64,000 bases of DNA from Burkholderia sp. WP9 (GCF_900104795.1 NZ_FNTG01000002.1:124001-188000); one strand, 5' to 3'. Shown: positions 29,968 through 39,577, counted from the stretch's first letter. Numbers and translations: made by a program. The notes: generated by a model not told the origin, from the letters alone.

Positions 29968-31133
29968 GCGAGCGCTCCTTCGTTGACAGCCGTTGAATTC
30001 AGCAGCGCCGCACCGGTTCCGCGCGCAGTGCGCGCCGCGGCCGCTGCTTCGTTGAGCGCCGCGATGGTTTCCTGCGCGTCCGCGATCACTGTCAGGTTCG
30101 CGCGCTTGGCGATCGGCGCGCTCGCGTCGAGATTCACCGCGATCACATGCCGGCAGTCCTTGATCCCTTGCAGATGCTGGACCGCGCCGGAAATGCCGAA
30201 GGCGATATACACACTCGCTTCGACGGTCTTGCCGGTCGCACCGATCTGTTTGTCGCGGGTGAACTTGCCGTCGTCCACGGCCACACGGCTCGCGCCGATG
30301 GCCGCGCCCAGCGTGGCCGCCAGACGCTCGAACGCCGGCACGTCGCGCACGCCGTTGCCCGCCGAAACGATGAAATCCGCTTCTTCGAGCGCCAGTTGCG
30401 CGGCGTCGATTTCCTCGATGCCGAGATCGCGCACCGCGCCTTGCGCTGCTGCGGCGTCGCCGTCGAAGCGCCACATGACTCGCTCGCCCGCGCCGACGAA
30501 CGGCAGCTTCGGATCGACCGCGTTGGGCGCGAGCAGCACTACCTCGGGCAACGTGCGCGCGGCATACGCTGTATTCGCCTGAACATAGGCCGCCACATGC
30601 GCGGCGTCGATCTCGACGACATGCGTGGCGACGCTCGCATTCGCTGCGGCTGCGTAACGGCGGCCAAGGTCGCCGTCGCCGGTTGCGTTATCGGGGAGGA
30701 AAACATGCGCCGGCGCGTAAGCCGCGACGCACGCGGCCAGCGCATTCAATTCGTCCAGCGGCGCGAAGGTGCGGCGGTCGAACATCGGCAATTCGATCAG
30801 TTTGTCGGCGCCGAGCGCTGCGGCGTCGCCGCTGAACTCGCCGAAGACCAGCAACACCACCTCGGTCGTTGCGTCCGCAATCAGGGCGGCGCCGGCCAAT
30901 ACCTGGCGCGCGTGATCGTCCAGCGCGCCACGGTCCGCGTGGGCGGCCACCAGCATCACACGCTGAGGCGTCGCCGTGGTGCGGCGCGGTTTGGCCTGTT
31001 CGCGATGCGAGGCGCCGTGCGCGGTGAATTCCAGTGAGCCCGCCACACCCGTCACACCGAGGGTGATACGCCTGAGTCCGTCTGCCGTGATCGTGAACGG
31101 ACGGCGCGGGTCGATTCGTTTGAGAGAGTTCAT
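29964..31133 (-). CDS. etfA: Electron-transfer flavoprotein alpha-type subunit (dgc-associated)
   Basis: A 389-residue ETF alpha-like protein. The start at 31133 (MNSLKRIDPRRPFTITADGLRR) is chosen; upstream residues come from another frame of dgcB. The FAD domain at the C-terminal half has VVSAGNGVRD-like sequence (SAGNGVRDVPAFERLAATLGAAIGASRVAVDDG) and QIGATGKTVEASVYIAFGISGAVQHLQGI, the ETF alpha signature. It starts 4 bases after the dgcB stop and overlaps etfB, so all are one operon. Confidence 0.94.
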   Translation of the reverse strand: MNSLKRIDPRRPFTITADGLRRITLGVTGVAGSLEFTAHGASHREQAKPRRTTATPQRVMLVAAHADRGALDDHARQVLAGAALIADATTEVVLLVFGEFSGDAAALGADKLIELPMFDRRTFAPLDELNALAACVAAYAPAHVFLPDNATGDGDLGRRYAAAANASVATHVVEIDAAHVAAYVQANTAYAARTLPEVVLLAPNAVDPKLPFVGAGERVMWRFDGDAAAAQGAVRDLGIEEIDAAQLALEEADFIVSAGNGVRDVPAFERLAATLGAAIGASRVAVDDGKFTRDKQIGATGKTVEASVYIAFGISGAVQHLQGIKDCRHVIAVNLDASAPIAKRANLTVIADAQETIAALNEAAAAARTARGTGAALLNSTAVNEGALA

Positions 31134-31137
31134 CGCG

Positions 31138-33051
31138 TTACTCCAGCGCCGCAGCAACCAGTTCGGCGACGTCCAGCACTTCCGGACGCGGCCCCACAAC
31201 GCCTTCGAGCATCGCTGTGCAATTCGGGCAGCCGACCGCGACGATCTCCGCACCGACGGTTTTCGCGTCGTCGATACGAATGTCGGGAATGCGCCGCTTG
31301 CCCGGAATATCGGTGAGGGGCGCCCCGCCGCCACCGCCGCAGCAGCGTCCGCGCATGCCATTGCGCTCCATCTCCACGACCTTGATTCCGATGGTCTTCA
31401 GCAAGCGGCGCGGCGCCTCCGTTTCACCGTTATAGCGGCCCAGATAGCACGGGTCGTGATACGTGATCTTGCGATCCGCAAACGCGGCCACCGCACGCGG
31501 CGTGAGCTTCCCGCTCGCGACCAGTTGCTCGATCAGCGCCGTGTGATGCTGCACCTCGTAGAAACCGCCCAGCGCGCGATATTCGTTGCGCAGGCTGTGC
31601 AGCACGTGCGGGTCCGCGGTGACGATCTTGCGGAACGAGTACTGCGAGAGCGTGCCGATCAGCTTGTGCGCGAGCTGCTGGAAGGTCGCTTCGTCGCCGA
31701 GACGGCGGGCAGTGTCGCCCGTATCGGTTTCCACGCCGCCCAGCACCGCATAGTCGATGCCCGCGCGATTGAGCACCTTGACCAAAGCGCGCAGCGTGCG
31801 CTGATAGCGCATGTCGAACGCGCCTTCGCCGGCGATCAGCAACACGTCCACCGGACGGCCCGGTTGCGCGACCTGCACTTGCAGATCGACGGCCCAGTCG
31901 TAACGCGCGCCGATGTCGTAGCCGTTCGAACTGCCCGTCTCGCGCAGATTCGCGAGCGTGATCGGCCCCTTGCCCGGCACGCTGCCTTCAACCAGCGTCT
32001 GATTGCGGCGCATATCCACAATCGCGTCCACATGCTCGATCAGCATCGGGCACTCCTGCACGCAAGCGCGGCAGGTCGTGCAGGACCACAGCGTGTCCGC
32101 TTCGATCAGGCTGGAGATCAGCGGCTTGCCCGGCGCACCGGCGTGCTTGCCGACCGGAATGCCCGGCGTGGGACTGCCCGCGTATTCGGCGTCCGTGCCG
32201 CCCACCATGCCCGTGACGAGGTCTTGAATCAGCTTCTTCGGATTGAGCGGCTGACCCGCGGCGAACGCGGGACAGGCTGCTTCGCACTTGCCGCACTGCA
32301 CGCACGCATCGAAACTGAGCAACTGGTTCCAGCGAAACTCGACCGGCTTGCCGACGCCGTATTCCTTCGCGTCGAGCAGCGGTGCTTTCAATGCGGTAGG
32401 CGGCACCACGTCCGCGTCATTGCGCTCGGCAAAACGCTCCTGACGCGGATGAAACGCGAGATGCAGCAACCCGGCGAGCGCATGCTTCATCGGGCCGCCG
32501 CGCGCCGCGCCGAACGTCATCGCAAACGCGCCCACCGCGATCAGCAGCGCGACGATGACGGCGAGCGCACCGGACATCGCGGAAGCCGGCAGCGCGATGA
32601 ACAGCACCAGACCGAGCGCAAACGACCCGAGCAGCAGCGGCAGATGATCCCATGGCCCGCGCGAGAGCCGCGCCGGCACCGCTTTCGCGCCGTGGCGGCG
32701 GCGCCAGACGAACACCGCGCCGACCAGCATGACGAGCGCGGCCAGAAAGATCAGCTTGTCCAGCCACGGCGAGTAAATAGCCAGCCCGTAGTTGACGAAC
32801 ACCAGCGCCATCGCGAGAATCGCGCCGCCCGCGGTCGCCACGTGCGTTTTGGCGATGTACGGATCGCGCGCCACCACATGATGCAGGTCCACGAAATAGC
32901 GCTTGGGAATCGCCAGCAGATTGGTCCAGCCGTAAGCGCCCGCCGCCGTGGCGCGGCCTTCGCGCCAATACGCGGCGCGCTTGACGAGCGCGAACGCCAG
33001 ACCAGCCACCGACAACCACAACAGGACGGTGATGACAAACACGGGGCTCAT
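31138..33051 (-). CDS. dgcB: Dimethylglycine catabolism iron-sulfur protein
   Basis: A 637-residue membrane-anchored (Fe-S)-binding oxidoreductase. Several N-terminal membrane spans (MSPVFVITVLLWLSVAGLAFALV, then others through residue about 190) precede a dicluster region with CVQCGKCEAACP and CTTCRACVQECP, and a C-terminal CCG-type region with DPCYLGRYN and RGRCCGGGGGAP plus GCPNCTAML. It would pass electrons from DgcA/ETF to quinone. The start at 33051 follows AGGA and is 2 bases from the dgcA stop. Confidence 0.94.
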   Translation of the reverse strand: MSPVFVITVLLWLSVAGLAFALVKRAAYWREGRATAAGAYGWTNLLAIPKRYFVDLHHVVARDPYIAKTHVATAGGAILAMALVFVNYGLAIYSPWLDKLIFLAALVMLVGAVFVWRRRHGAKAVPARLSRGPWDHLPLLLGSFALGLVLFIALPASAMSGALAVIVALLIAVGAFAMTFGAARGGPMKHALAGLLHLAFHPRQERFAERNDADVVPPTALKAPLLDAKEYGVGKPVEFRWNQLLSFDACVQCGKCEAACPAFAAGQPLNPKKLIQDLVTGMVGGTDAEYAGSPTPGIPVGKHAGAPGKPLISSLIEADTLWSCTTCRACVQECPMLIEHVDAIVDMRRNQTLVEGSVPGKGPITLANLRETGSSNGYDIGARYDWAVDLQVQVAQPGRPVDVLLIAGEGAFDMRYQRTLRALVKVLNRAGIDYAVLGGVETDTGDTARRLGDEATFQQLAHKLIGTLSQYSFRKIVTADPHVLHSLRNEYRALGGFYEVQHHTALIEQLVASGKLTPRAVAAFADRKITYHDPCYLGRYNGETEAPRRLLKTIGIKVVEMERNGMRGRCCGGGGGAPLTDIPGKRRIPDIRIDDAKTVGAEIVAVGCPNCTAMLEGVVGPRPEVLDVAELVAAALE

Positions 33052-33053
33052 CG

Positions 33054-35117
33054 TCAGAAATCCTTGCAAAGGCGCAGCGCGTCGTAGATCGCGCCGTGAA
33101 TGTTGTGCATGGAAATGCAGTCGCCGACGCGGAACAGAAGGAAGCGGCCATTGCCGAGTTCTTCGCTCAAAGACGGTTGCGGCTCGGAGGCGAACAGCTT
33201 ATGCACGTCGACCTGGCCGCGATTGACCGATTCCGGCTTGAGCTTCCAGTACAACTCGTCGTTCGGCGTGCTGCCGTTTTCGATCACCACCTGATCGACC
33301 GCGCGCTCTTCCTGCTCTTCGGTGTACTCGTTGCGGATCACGGCGATCTTCTTGCCGTCTTCCTCGTAGACCTTGTCGAGCCAGTAGTTCGGCGTATGGA
33401 TCACGCCTTGCGCGTACAGACGCCGGTAGAAAATCGGGAACGTGGTGCCGCCCACGTCGTCGGCCACTTTCACGTCCGGCGTCACGATCTCGACATTCGA
33501 GCCGCGGCTCGACATGAAATCGGCCACGCCCGCGCCGGCATGCGTGCTGACGCCGTCGTACACCAGCACGTTCTTGCCCGGCTCCACCTTGCCCGACAAC
33601 ACGTCCCACGAACTGACGGCGAGACCTTCGTCGACGCCCCACGCCGCGACTTGCGACGTGAACGACGAGCCGCCCGTGGCGAGCACGACGATGTCCGGCT
33701 TCTCGGCCATGATGGTCTGCTCGTCGGCGGCGACACCGAGACGCCGGTCCACGCCGAGGCGCTTGGTCTCCATGTCGAACCAGCGCACGATGCCCGCCAT
33801 CTGTTCGCGCTGCGGCGCTTTCGCGGCCAGCATGATCTGGCCGCCCACGTAGTCGTTCTTCTCGAACAGCACCACGTCGTGACCGCGCGACTTCGCCACG
33901 CGTGCCGCTTCGAGTCCCGCCGGACCCGCGCCGACCACGACCACCTTGCGCTTCGGCCCACGCGTTTTGGCGATCACGTGCGGCATCGTTTCTTCGCGCG
34001 AGGTCGCGGCGTTCTGCACGCACAGCACGTCGAGCCCGTTGTATTGACGGTCGATGCAATAATTCGCGCCGACGCACTGTTTGATTTCGTCCTCGCGGCC
34101 ATCGCGGATCTTGATGACCATATGCGGATCGGCAATCTGCGCGCGCGTCATGCCGACCAGATCGACCATGCCGCTGGCGAGCAGGCGCTCGGCCTGGCCC
34201 GCGTCGCGAATGCTTTGCGCGTGCATGACGGGCAGCTTGACCACCGATTTGATACCGGCCGCGAGATGCACGAACGGCTCGGGCGGCAGCGCCATGGGCG
34301 GCATGCAGTTGGCAAGCGTGTTGTGCGTGTCCGCACCCGAACCGATCACGCCGAGGTAGTCGATCAGGCCGGTTTCGCTCATGGCCTGAGCGATCTCTTT
34401 CAGTTGCTCGTGATCGAGCCCGTCTTCATGGAACTCGTCGCCGCACATGCGCAAGCCGACGCAGAAGTCCGCGCCTACCGCTTCACGCACGGCCTTCAAT
34501 ACTTCAGTGCCGAAACGCAGGCGGTTTTCCAGCGAACCGCCCCATTCGTCGGTACGGAAGTTGGTGCGCGGGCTCCAGAACTGGTCGATCAGATGCTGGT
34601 GCGCGGCCGAGATTTCGACGCCGTCCATGCCCGCATCTTTCACGCGCTTCGCCGCGGCCGCGAAATCGCTGATGATGCGGCGAATTTCCTCGACCTCGAT
34701 GATCTTCGCATTGCCGCGGTGCACCGGCTCCCGCACGCCGGACGGCGACATCAGATGCGGCCAATGCTCGCCGTGAAACGCCGAGCGGCGTCCCATATGC
34801 GTGGCCTGGATCATGATCTTCGCGCCATGCGTGTGCATCGCTTCGGCGAGCCGCGCAAGCGGGTCGATGATCTTGTCGGTCGACAGATTCACCGACTTCC
34901 ACCAGCCTTGCGGGCTGTCGATCGACACCGGGCTCGAACCGCCGCACACAGCAAGGCCGACGCCGCCCTTGGCCTTCTCCTCGTAGTAACGGATATAACG
35001 GTCGCCAGGCAGTCCGCCCGGTTCCGCATAGACCTCCGCGTGCGCGGTGCTGACGATACGGTTGCGCAAAGTCAGCTTGTTCAGCGTGAGAGGCTTGAAA
35101 AGGTTCGGGTAACGCAT
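33054..35117 (-). CDS. dgcA: Dimethylglycine catabolism flavoprotein (OYE-family dehydrogenase)
   Basis: A 687-residue two-domain flavoprotein of the trimethylamine-dehydrogenase/old-yellow-enzyme family. N-terminal FMN barrel (LFKPLTLNKLTLRNRIVSTAH..., AAHQHLIDQFWSPRTNFRTDEWGG) and C-terminal NAD/FAD-like domain (VVVVGAGPAGLEAARVAKSRG). Fe-S ligand-type cysteines are Cys348, Cys354 and Cys366 (CVGANYC...C); the position of a fourth, Ala351, is not Cys. It demethylates dimethylglycine to sarcosine. The start at 35117 is chosen over the long upstream open frame. Confidence 0.93.
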   Translation of the reverse strand: MRYPNLFKPLTLNKLTLRNRIVSTAHAEVYAEPGGLPGDRYIRYYEEKAKGGVGLAVCGGSSPVSIDSPQGWWKSVNLSTDKIIDPLARLAEAMHTHGAKIMIQATHMGRRSAFHGEHWPHLMSPSGVREPVHRGNAKIIEVEEIRRIISDFAAAAKRVKDAGMDGVEISAAHQHLIDQFWSPRTNFRTDEWGGSLENRLRFGTEVLKAVREAVGADFCVGLRMCGDEFHEDGLDHEQLKEIAQAMSETGLIDYLGVIGSGADTHNTLANCMPPMALPPEPFVHLAAGIKSVVKLPVMHAQSIRDAGQAERLLASGMVDLVGMTRAQIADPHMVIKIRDGREDEIKQCVGANYCIDRQYNGLDVLCVQNAATSREETMPHVIAKTRGPKRKVVVVGAGPAGLEAARVAKSRGHDVVLFEKNDYVGGQIMLAAKAPQREQMAGIVRWFDMETKRLGVDRRLGVAADEQTIMAEKPDIVVLATGGSSFTSQVAAWGVDEGLAVSSWDVLSGKVEPGKNVLVYDGVSTHAGAGVADFMSSRGSNVEIVTPDVKVADDVGGTTFPIFYRRLYAQGVIHTPNYWLDKVYEEDGKKIAVIRNEYTEEQEERAVDQVVIENGSTPNDELYWKLKPESVNRGQVDVHKLFASEPQPSLSEELGNGRFLLFRVGDCISMHNIHGAIYDALRLCKDF

Positions 35118-35202
35118 CGCGATCGACCTCGGAATGAATTGCTTGTTGCGCTGTGCCGTGCGCCGTGGTGGAAGCCGTTTATCTGTGTGCTTACGGTTGC
35201 GC

Positions 35203-35739
35203 TTACGATGCGAGCGGCGACACTTCGAACACACAGTGTTCGTGGCCTTCAGCGGCGCATTGCGCTTCTCTGGAATGCGATGGCGGGCCCTTGCGCGAGG
35301 CGTCCGGCGCGGTATCGTTGACCCAGTCCATCGCGCCCGCGAACCAGCCGGCGAACATGTAGCAAAGCTTGCCGACCTTGCCCGGCTGCGCCAGCACGAA
35401 CGAAGAGTGATGCAGTTCGATGCGCGCACGCGAGCTCGACGGATCGGCTTCGGTGATCGTGAAGATGCCCCAGCCGCGTTGCGACAGACGCTTCAGGTAA
35501 TGCTCGAACACCGCCATGCCCGCCATGCCGTGCTGCTTCGCTTCCTTGTCGCACCAGAAATACGCGGACTTGTAGCCGGCCTTGTAGAGAATCTCGGCAT
35601 ACGTATCGAGTCCGAGGGCTTCTTCCACAGCGGTGTGGTTGTTCGTGAAGAAGTGACGCGGTACGTACAGCATCGGCAGCGCGTCGGTGGTCCAGACGCC
35701 GGTATTTGCGTCGACGTCGATAGGCAGTTGGGGTTGCAT
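35203..35739 (-). CDS. V4R-like (DUF5943-type) protein of the dgc operon
   Basis: A 178-residue cytosolic protein ending with EAQCAAEGHEHCVFEV, the Cys-x6-Cys pattern typical of the 4-vinyl reductase (V4R) small-molecule-binding domain; the body (NNHTAVEEALGLDTYAEILYKAGYKSAYFWCDKEAKQHGM...) fits that domain. A homologue occupies the same place in pseudomonad dgc operons, next to the dipeptidase and dgcA. Its role is unassigned; a sensor or folate/metal-binding helper is possible. A GGAG site precedes the ATG. Confidence 0.8.
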   Translation of the reverse strand: MQPQLPIDVDANTGVWTTDALPMLYVPRHFFTNNHTAVEEALGLDTYAEILYKAGYKSAYFWCDKEAKQHGMAGMAVFEHYLKRLSQRGWGIFTITEADPSSSRARIELHHSSFVLAQPGKVGKLCYMFAGWFAGAMDWVNDTAPDASRKGPPSHSREAQCAAEGHEHCVFEVSPLAS

Positions 35740-35788
35740 GTGGAGGCTCCGTTTTTATCTGTGGGATAGGTGTCGATTCAGGCAGCGG

Positions 35789-36760
35789 TCAAACCTTCCA
35801 GACTTCGCCGAATACCCGTACCCAGTTTTCGCCCATGATCTTCTTGATGCGCGTTTCGCTCCAGCCGGCGCGTTCCATCGCGGCCGTCAGGTTCGGAAAC
35901 TCGCCGATCGTGCGAATGCCTTCCGGATTCACGACCTTGCCGAAGTTCGTCAACTGGCGATAGCGGCCCTTGTCGTGCGTGATCCAGTCGAAGAATTCCG
36001 TGCTGTAGCCTTGCGTGAAATCCGTGCCGATGCCGACCTGGTCTTCGCCGATCAGGTTCACCACGTACTCGATCGCTTCGATATAGTCTTCAACGGTCGC
36101 GTCCGGACCGCGCTTGAGGAACGGCGCGAACATCGTCACGCCGACGAAACCGCCCGCGTCCGCGATCTCTTTCAGTTGCTCGTCGCTCTTGTTGCGCGGA
36201 TGTTCTTTCAGGCCCGACGGGCAGCAATGCGAATAGCACACGGGCTTGTTCGAAGCCGCGATCGCTTCGGAAGAAGTCTTGCCGCCCACGTGCGAGAGAT
36301 CGACCATGATGCCGACGCGGTTCATCTCCTGGATCACCTCGCGGCCATAGCCCGACAGACCGCCATCGCGCTCATAGCAACCGGTGCCCACCAGGTTCTG
36401 CGTGTTGTAGCAAAGCTGCACCACGTTCACGCCGAGGTCCTTGAATGCCTCGATATAACCGAGGTTGTCCTCGAAAGCATGCGCGTTCTGGAAGCCGAAA
36501 ATGATGCCCGTCTTGTTCTCTTTCTTCGCGCGCAAGATGTCGTCGGTCGTGCGCACGAGCGTCAGGATCTCGCCGTATTCGCGAATCTGCTGCTTCATCT
36601 CGGCAATGTTATCGACAGTCTTCTGGAAGCTTTCCCAGACCGAGACCGTGCAGTTCACCGCGGTCACGCCGCCCTTGCGCATATCCTCGAACACCGAGCG
36701 CTCGAACTTCGAAATGTTCAGACCGTCGATGATGATGCTGTTTTCGTGCAAAGTGCTCAT
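35789..36760 (-). CDS. Renal-dipeptidase-like hydrolase (family M19)
   Basis: A 323-residue amidohydrolase-fold zinc dipeptidase. The metal-site pattern is partly visible: IDGLNISKFERS in place of the usual HNDTP, plus MVDLSHVGGKTSSEAI and YSHCCPSGLKEHPRNKSDE. It precedes the V4R-like gene by 49 bases and follows glyA by 18 bases in the collinear run. A homologue is conserved in the pseudomonad cluster. The first metal-binding segment is altered relative to true membrane dipeptidases, so the substrate may differ and could be a betaine-derived amide. Confidence 0.85.
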   Translation of the reverse strand: MSTLHENSIIIDGLNISKFERSVFEDMRKGGVTAVNCTVSVWESFQKTVDNIAEMKQQIREYGEILTLVRTTDDILRAKKENKTGIIFGFQNAHAFEDNLGYIEAFKDLGVNVVQLCYNTQNLVGTGCYERDGGLSGYGREVIQEMNRVGIMVDLSHVGGKTSSEAIAASNKPVCYSHCCPSGLKEHPRNKSDEQLKEIADAGGFVGVTMFAPFLKRGPDATVEDYIEAIEYVVNLIGEDQVGIGTDFTQGYSTEFFDWITHDKGRYRQLTNFGKVVNPEGIRTIGEFPNLTAAMERAGWSETRIKKIMGENWVRVFGEVWKV

Positions 36761-36778
36761 CGTTTGCTCCAGGCGTGC

Positions 36779-38053
36779 TTAGTAGATGGGAAAGCGTTCG
36801 CACAGCGCGAAAATCTCGCGGCGTACGCGTTGTTCAGTTGCGGCATGGCCTTCCGGGTGATCGCGCAGCGCATCGAGCACCTCGACGATCAGACGCCCGA
36901 CTTCGCGGAATTCGCTCACGCCGAAGCCGCGCGTCGTGCCCGCGGGCGTGCCGAGGCGAATGCCGGAGGTGATCGTGGGCTTCTCGGTATCGAAGGGAAT
37001 GCCGTTCTTGTTGCAGGTAATGCCCGCGCGCTCCAGCGCCTGCTCGACCTGATTGCCCTTGAGGCCCTTCGGCCGCAGATCGACCAGCAACAGATGGTTG
37101 TCGGTGCCGCCCGTCACCAGATCCACGCCGCCGGCCTTCAGCACCTCGCCGAGCGTCTGCGCGTTGGCGAGCACGCTGTCGATATAGGTCTTGAAGCCGG
37201 GTTGCAGTGCTTCGCCGAATGCAACCGCCTTGCCGGCGATCACGTGCATCAGCGGGCCGCCCTGCAAGCCCGGGAACACGGCCGAGTTGATTTTCCTGGC
37301 AATGTCTTCGTCATTCGTCAGCACAAAGCCGCCGCGCGGGCCGCGCAGTGTCTTGTGCGTGGTCGAGGTGACCACATGCGCATGCTCGACCGGATTCTGA
37401 TGACGCCCCGCCGCGATCACGCCGGCGATATGCGCCATATCCACCATCAATTTGGCGCCCACGCCGTCGGCGATCGCGCGCAGCCGTGCAAAGTCCAGCG
37501 CCCGCGGATAAGCCGAGAAGCCGGCGATCAGCAACGCGGGTTTGTGCTGCTGCGCGAGTTCCTCGATCTGCTCGTAATTGATCAGCATCGTGTCGCGATT
37601 GACACCGTACTGCACCGCGTTGAACCATTTGCCCGACATGGCCGGCTTGGCGCCGTGCGTGAGGTGGCCGCCCGCGTCGAGCGACATGCCAAGCACCGTG
37701 TCGCCCGGCTTCACCAGCGCGAGCATCACCGCGCCGTTGGCCTGCGCGCCGGAATGCGGCTGCACGTTGGCGAACTTCGCGTTGAACAACTGCTTGATGC
37801 GATCGAGCGCGAGCGTTTCGATCACGTCGGCGTATTCGCAACCGCCGTAGTAACGCTTGCCCGGATAGCCTTCCGCATATTTGTTGGTCAGCACCGAGCC
37901 CTGTGCTTCGAGCACCGCGCGCGACACGATGTTTTCCGACGCGATCAGTTCGACTTGCGACTGCTGGCGCTCGAGCTCTTTCAAAATAGCGCCGCGCACC
38001 GCCGGATCGCGCGTGGCCAGCGATTCTTCGAAGAAAGGATTCGGGTTCGACAT
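36779..38053 (-). CDS. glyA: Serine hydroxymethyltransferase
   Basis: A 424-residue PLP enzyme interconverting glycine plus methylene-THF with serine plus THF. The PLP lysine lies in [51 protein letters not shown] is the family N-terminal block. It is the first gene of the minus-strand betaine run. Here it would turn the glycine made by sarcosine oxidase into serine for SdaA. It is probably a dedicated catabolic copy, since a housekeeping glyA is usually elsewhere. Confidence 0.96.
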   Translation of the reverse strand: MSNPNPFFEESLATRDPAVRGAILKELERQQSQVELIASENIVSRAVLEAQGSVLTNKYAEGYPGKRYYGGCEYADVIETLALDRIKQLFNAKFANVQPHSGAQANGAVMLALVKPGDTVLGMSLDAGGHLTHGAKPAMSGKWFNAVQYGVNRDTMLINYEQIEELAQQHKPALLIAGFSAYPRALDFARLRAIADGVGAKLMVDMAHIAGVIAAGRHQNPVEHAHVVTSTTHKTLRGPRGGFVLTNDEDIARKINSAVFPGLQGGPLMHVIAGKAVAFGEALQPGFKTYIDSVLANAQTLGEVLKAGGVDLVTGGTDNHLLLVDLRPKGLKGNQVEQALERAGITCNKNGIPFDTEKPTITSGIRLGTPAGTTRGFGVSEFREVGRLIVEVLDALRDHPEGHAATEQRVRREIFALCERFPIY

Positions 38054-38496
38054 GGAAGGTCCGTGGAGTCGTTGACGGAAGGCCGGAAGCCGCGCCTGGG
38101 ACTCGCTTCGCCCCTGCTGCTACCGGTGTGCATTGCGTCTATTCTTGACGCTCGCCCCGCGCGTCAATTTATGAATTCAGACGCGTTCTTTGCCTTTTCC
38201 GCCATAAGCGTCCTTTTTTCACAAGTCTGCCCTTGCCCGCGTTCTACCGATTGCCGCACGAGCGTGCTTTGCGGCGGATCATGCTGCACTGCACCTGACC
38301 TTCGTGCGCAATTCGGGTGCGCCAATGAACCCTGCCAGCGCCGTTCTGGTGCCGTTTGGTTAGCTATCCGACTGGAATGATGGGTAACCAGGGGTTTAGC
38401 CTGATGGCACGGTAGTTGCCCTAGTCCTCAGAATTACAGAAGTCGCTGCTCCCCACGGCGACGCGACATTACAGATTCGAAGGAATCATTCCTCCC
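38054..38496. promoter_or_regulatory. glyA/gbdR divergent control region
   Basis: The 443 bases hold the glyA-side promoter (a TTGACG box reading reverse) with inverted repeat TGACGC-N9-GCGTCA at 38146-38166, and the gbdR-side sigma-54 promoter listed separately. No coding frame is supported. The TGACGC arms might be a GbdR half-site pair, but I cannot confirm it. Confidence 0.55.
38405..38420 (+). promoter_or_regulatory. Sigma-54 (-24/-12) promoter of gbdR
   Basis: TGGCACGGTAGTTGCC has GG and GC separated by exactly 10 bases and matches the sigma-54 consensus TGGCACG-N4-TTGC. It predicts a start near 38431 and a leader of about 66 bases before the gbdR ATG at 38497, with an AAGGA site. This links gbdR to nitrogen or carbon-nitrogen control (RpoN with an enhancer-binding protein). 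Confidence 0.78.
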
Positions 38497-39492
38497 ATGT
38501 CCACCGATCGCACGGCATCGTTGTCGCATTTCGCATTCATGCCGGTTCCCAACTTCACCATGATTGCGTTCACTAACGCGATCGAAGTCCTGCGCATGGC
38601 GAACTATCTGACCGGCCAAACGCTTTACCGCTGGTCGATCGTGAGTCCGGAAGGCGGTCCGGTCATGGCGAGCAACGGCTTGTCGGTCGATACGGGACCG
38701 GTGGAATGCGTCGGTCAGCCCGATATCGTGTTCGTGGTCGGCGGCATCGACGTGCAGCATGCGACCACGCCCGCCCATCTTTCCGCGCTGCGCCGCTTTG
38801 CCCGTATGGGCAGCGTGCTCGGCAGCCTGTGCACCGGCACGTATGCGTTGGCGCGCGCCGGTCTGCTGGCCGGGTATGCGTGCGCGATTCACTGGGAGAA
38901 CATGTCGGCGCTCAAGGAAGAGTTTCCCGACACGCGCTTTCTGAAAGAACTGTTCGTGATCGATCGCGATCGCGTCACATGCACTGGCGGCGTCGCGCCG
39001 CTCGATATGATGCTGAACCTGATCGCGCCGCGCGTCGGCACTGCGCGCGTCACGCAGATCGCCGAGCAGTTCATTGTCGAACATGTGCGCGACACCAGCG
39101 CGCAACAGAAAATGCCGCTAGTGGCGCGGCTCGGCTCGGCCAACAAGTCGCTTTTCGAAGTGATCGCGCTGATGGAGAACAACATCGAAGAGCCGCTCTC
39201 ACGCGAAGAACTCGCGCGGCTCGCCGGTATGTCGCAGCGGCAATTGCAGCGGTTGTTCCGCGAACATCTGGGGATGACGCCGACGCATTACTATCTGACG
39301 CTGCGTTTGCGGCGCGCGCGCGAGTTGCTGTTGCAAACCGACATGTCGATCATGCACATCACGATGGCATGCGGCTTCCAGTCGGCCTGCCACTTTTCGA
39401 AGAGCTACCGCGATGCGTTCGGCACGGCGCCGACGCGAGAACGACGCAAGCAGGCGCCGTCGCTGGCGGTGGCGCCGGTGCTGGCGGCTTGA
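38497..39492 (+). CDS. gbdR: Glycine betaine-responsive GlxA/AraC-family activator
   Basis: A 331-residue regulator with an N-terminal DJ-1/PfpI-like sensory domain (residues about 10-185; GSLCTGTYALARAGLLAG around the nucleophile-elbow position) and a C-terminal AraC helix-turn-helix (LSREELARLAGMSQRQLQRLFREHLGMTPTHYYLTLRLRRARELLLQTDMSIMHITMACGFQSACHFSKSYRDAFG). GbdR of Pseudomonas activates choline/betaine genes in response to betaine and dimethylglycine. It is divergent from glyA and the dgc/gbc run. Confidence 0.92.
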   Translation: MSTDRTASLSHFAFMPVPNFTMIAFTNAIEVLRMANYLTGQTLYRWSIVSPEGGPVMASNGLSVDTGPVECVGQPDIVFVVGGIDVQHATTPAHLSALRRFARMGSVLGSLCTGTYALARAGLLAGYACAIHWENMSALKEEFPDTRFLKELFVIDRDRVTCTGGVAPLDMMLNLIAPRVGTARVTQIAEQFIVEHVRDTSAQQKMPLVARLGSANKSLFEVIALMENNIEEPLSREELARLAGMSQRQLQRLFREHLGMTPTHYYLTLRLRRARELLLQTDMSIMHITMACGFQSACHFSKSYRDAFGTAPTRERRKQAPSLAVAPVLAA

Positions 39493-39512
39493 GGCGGCGG
39501 CGTTTCCGTCAG

Positions 39513-39541
39513 CGGTGCGCACTCAGTACATCAGCGCACCG
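39513..39541. terminator. Bidirectional hairpin after gbdR
   Basis: Perfect 8-base arms CGGTGCGC (39513-39520) and GCGCACCG (39534-39541) around a 13-base loop, between gbdR and the convergent glycosyltransferase-like gene. Confidence 0.55.
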
Positions 39542-39577
39542 TCCATTCAGCGGATGACGGAACGCAGGCCGCAATTG

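Noticed and set aside
35687..38380. 897-codon forward open frame opposite glyA and the dipeptidase gene
   Set aside because: glyA and the M19 protein are unmistakable on the minus strand; the forward frame is Arg/His-rich noise.
38054..38496. Glycine riboswitch upstream of glyA
   Set aside because: No tandem aptamer-like fold was recognised in the glyA-gbdR gap; only simple inverted repeats and a promoter were seen.
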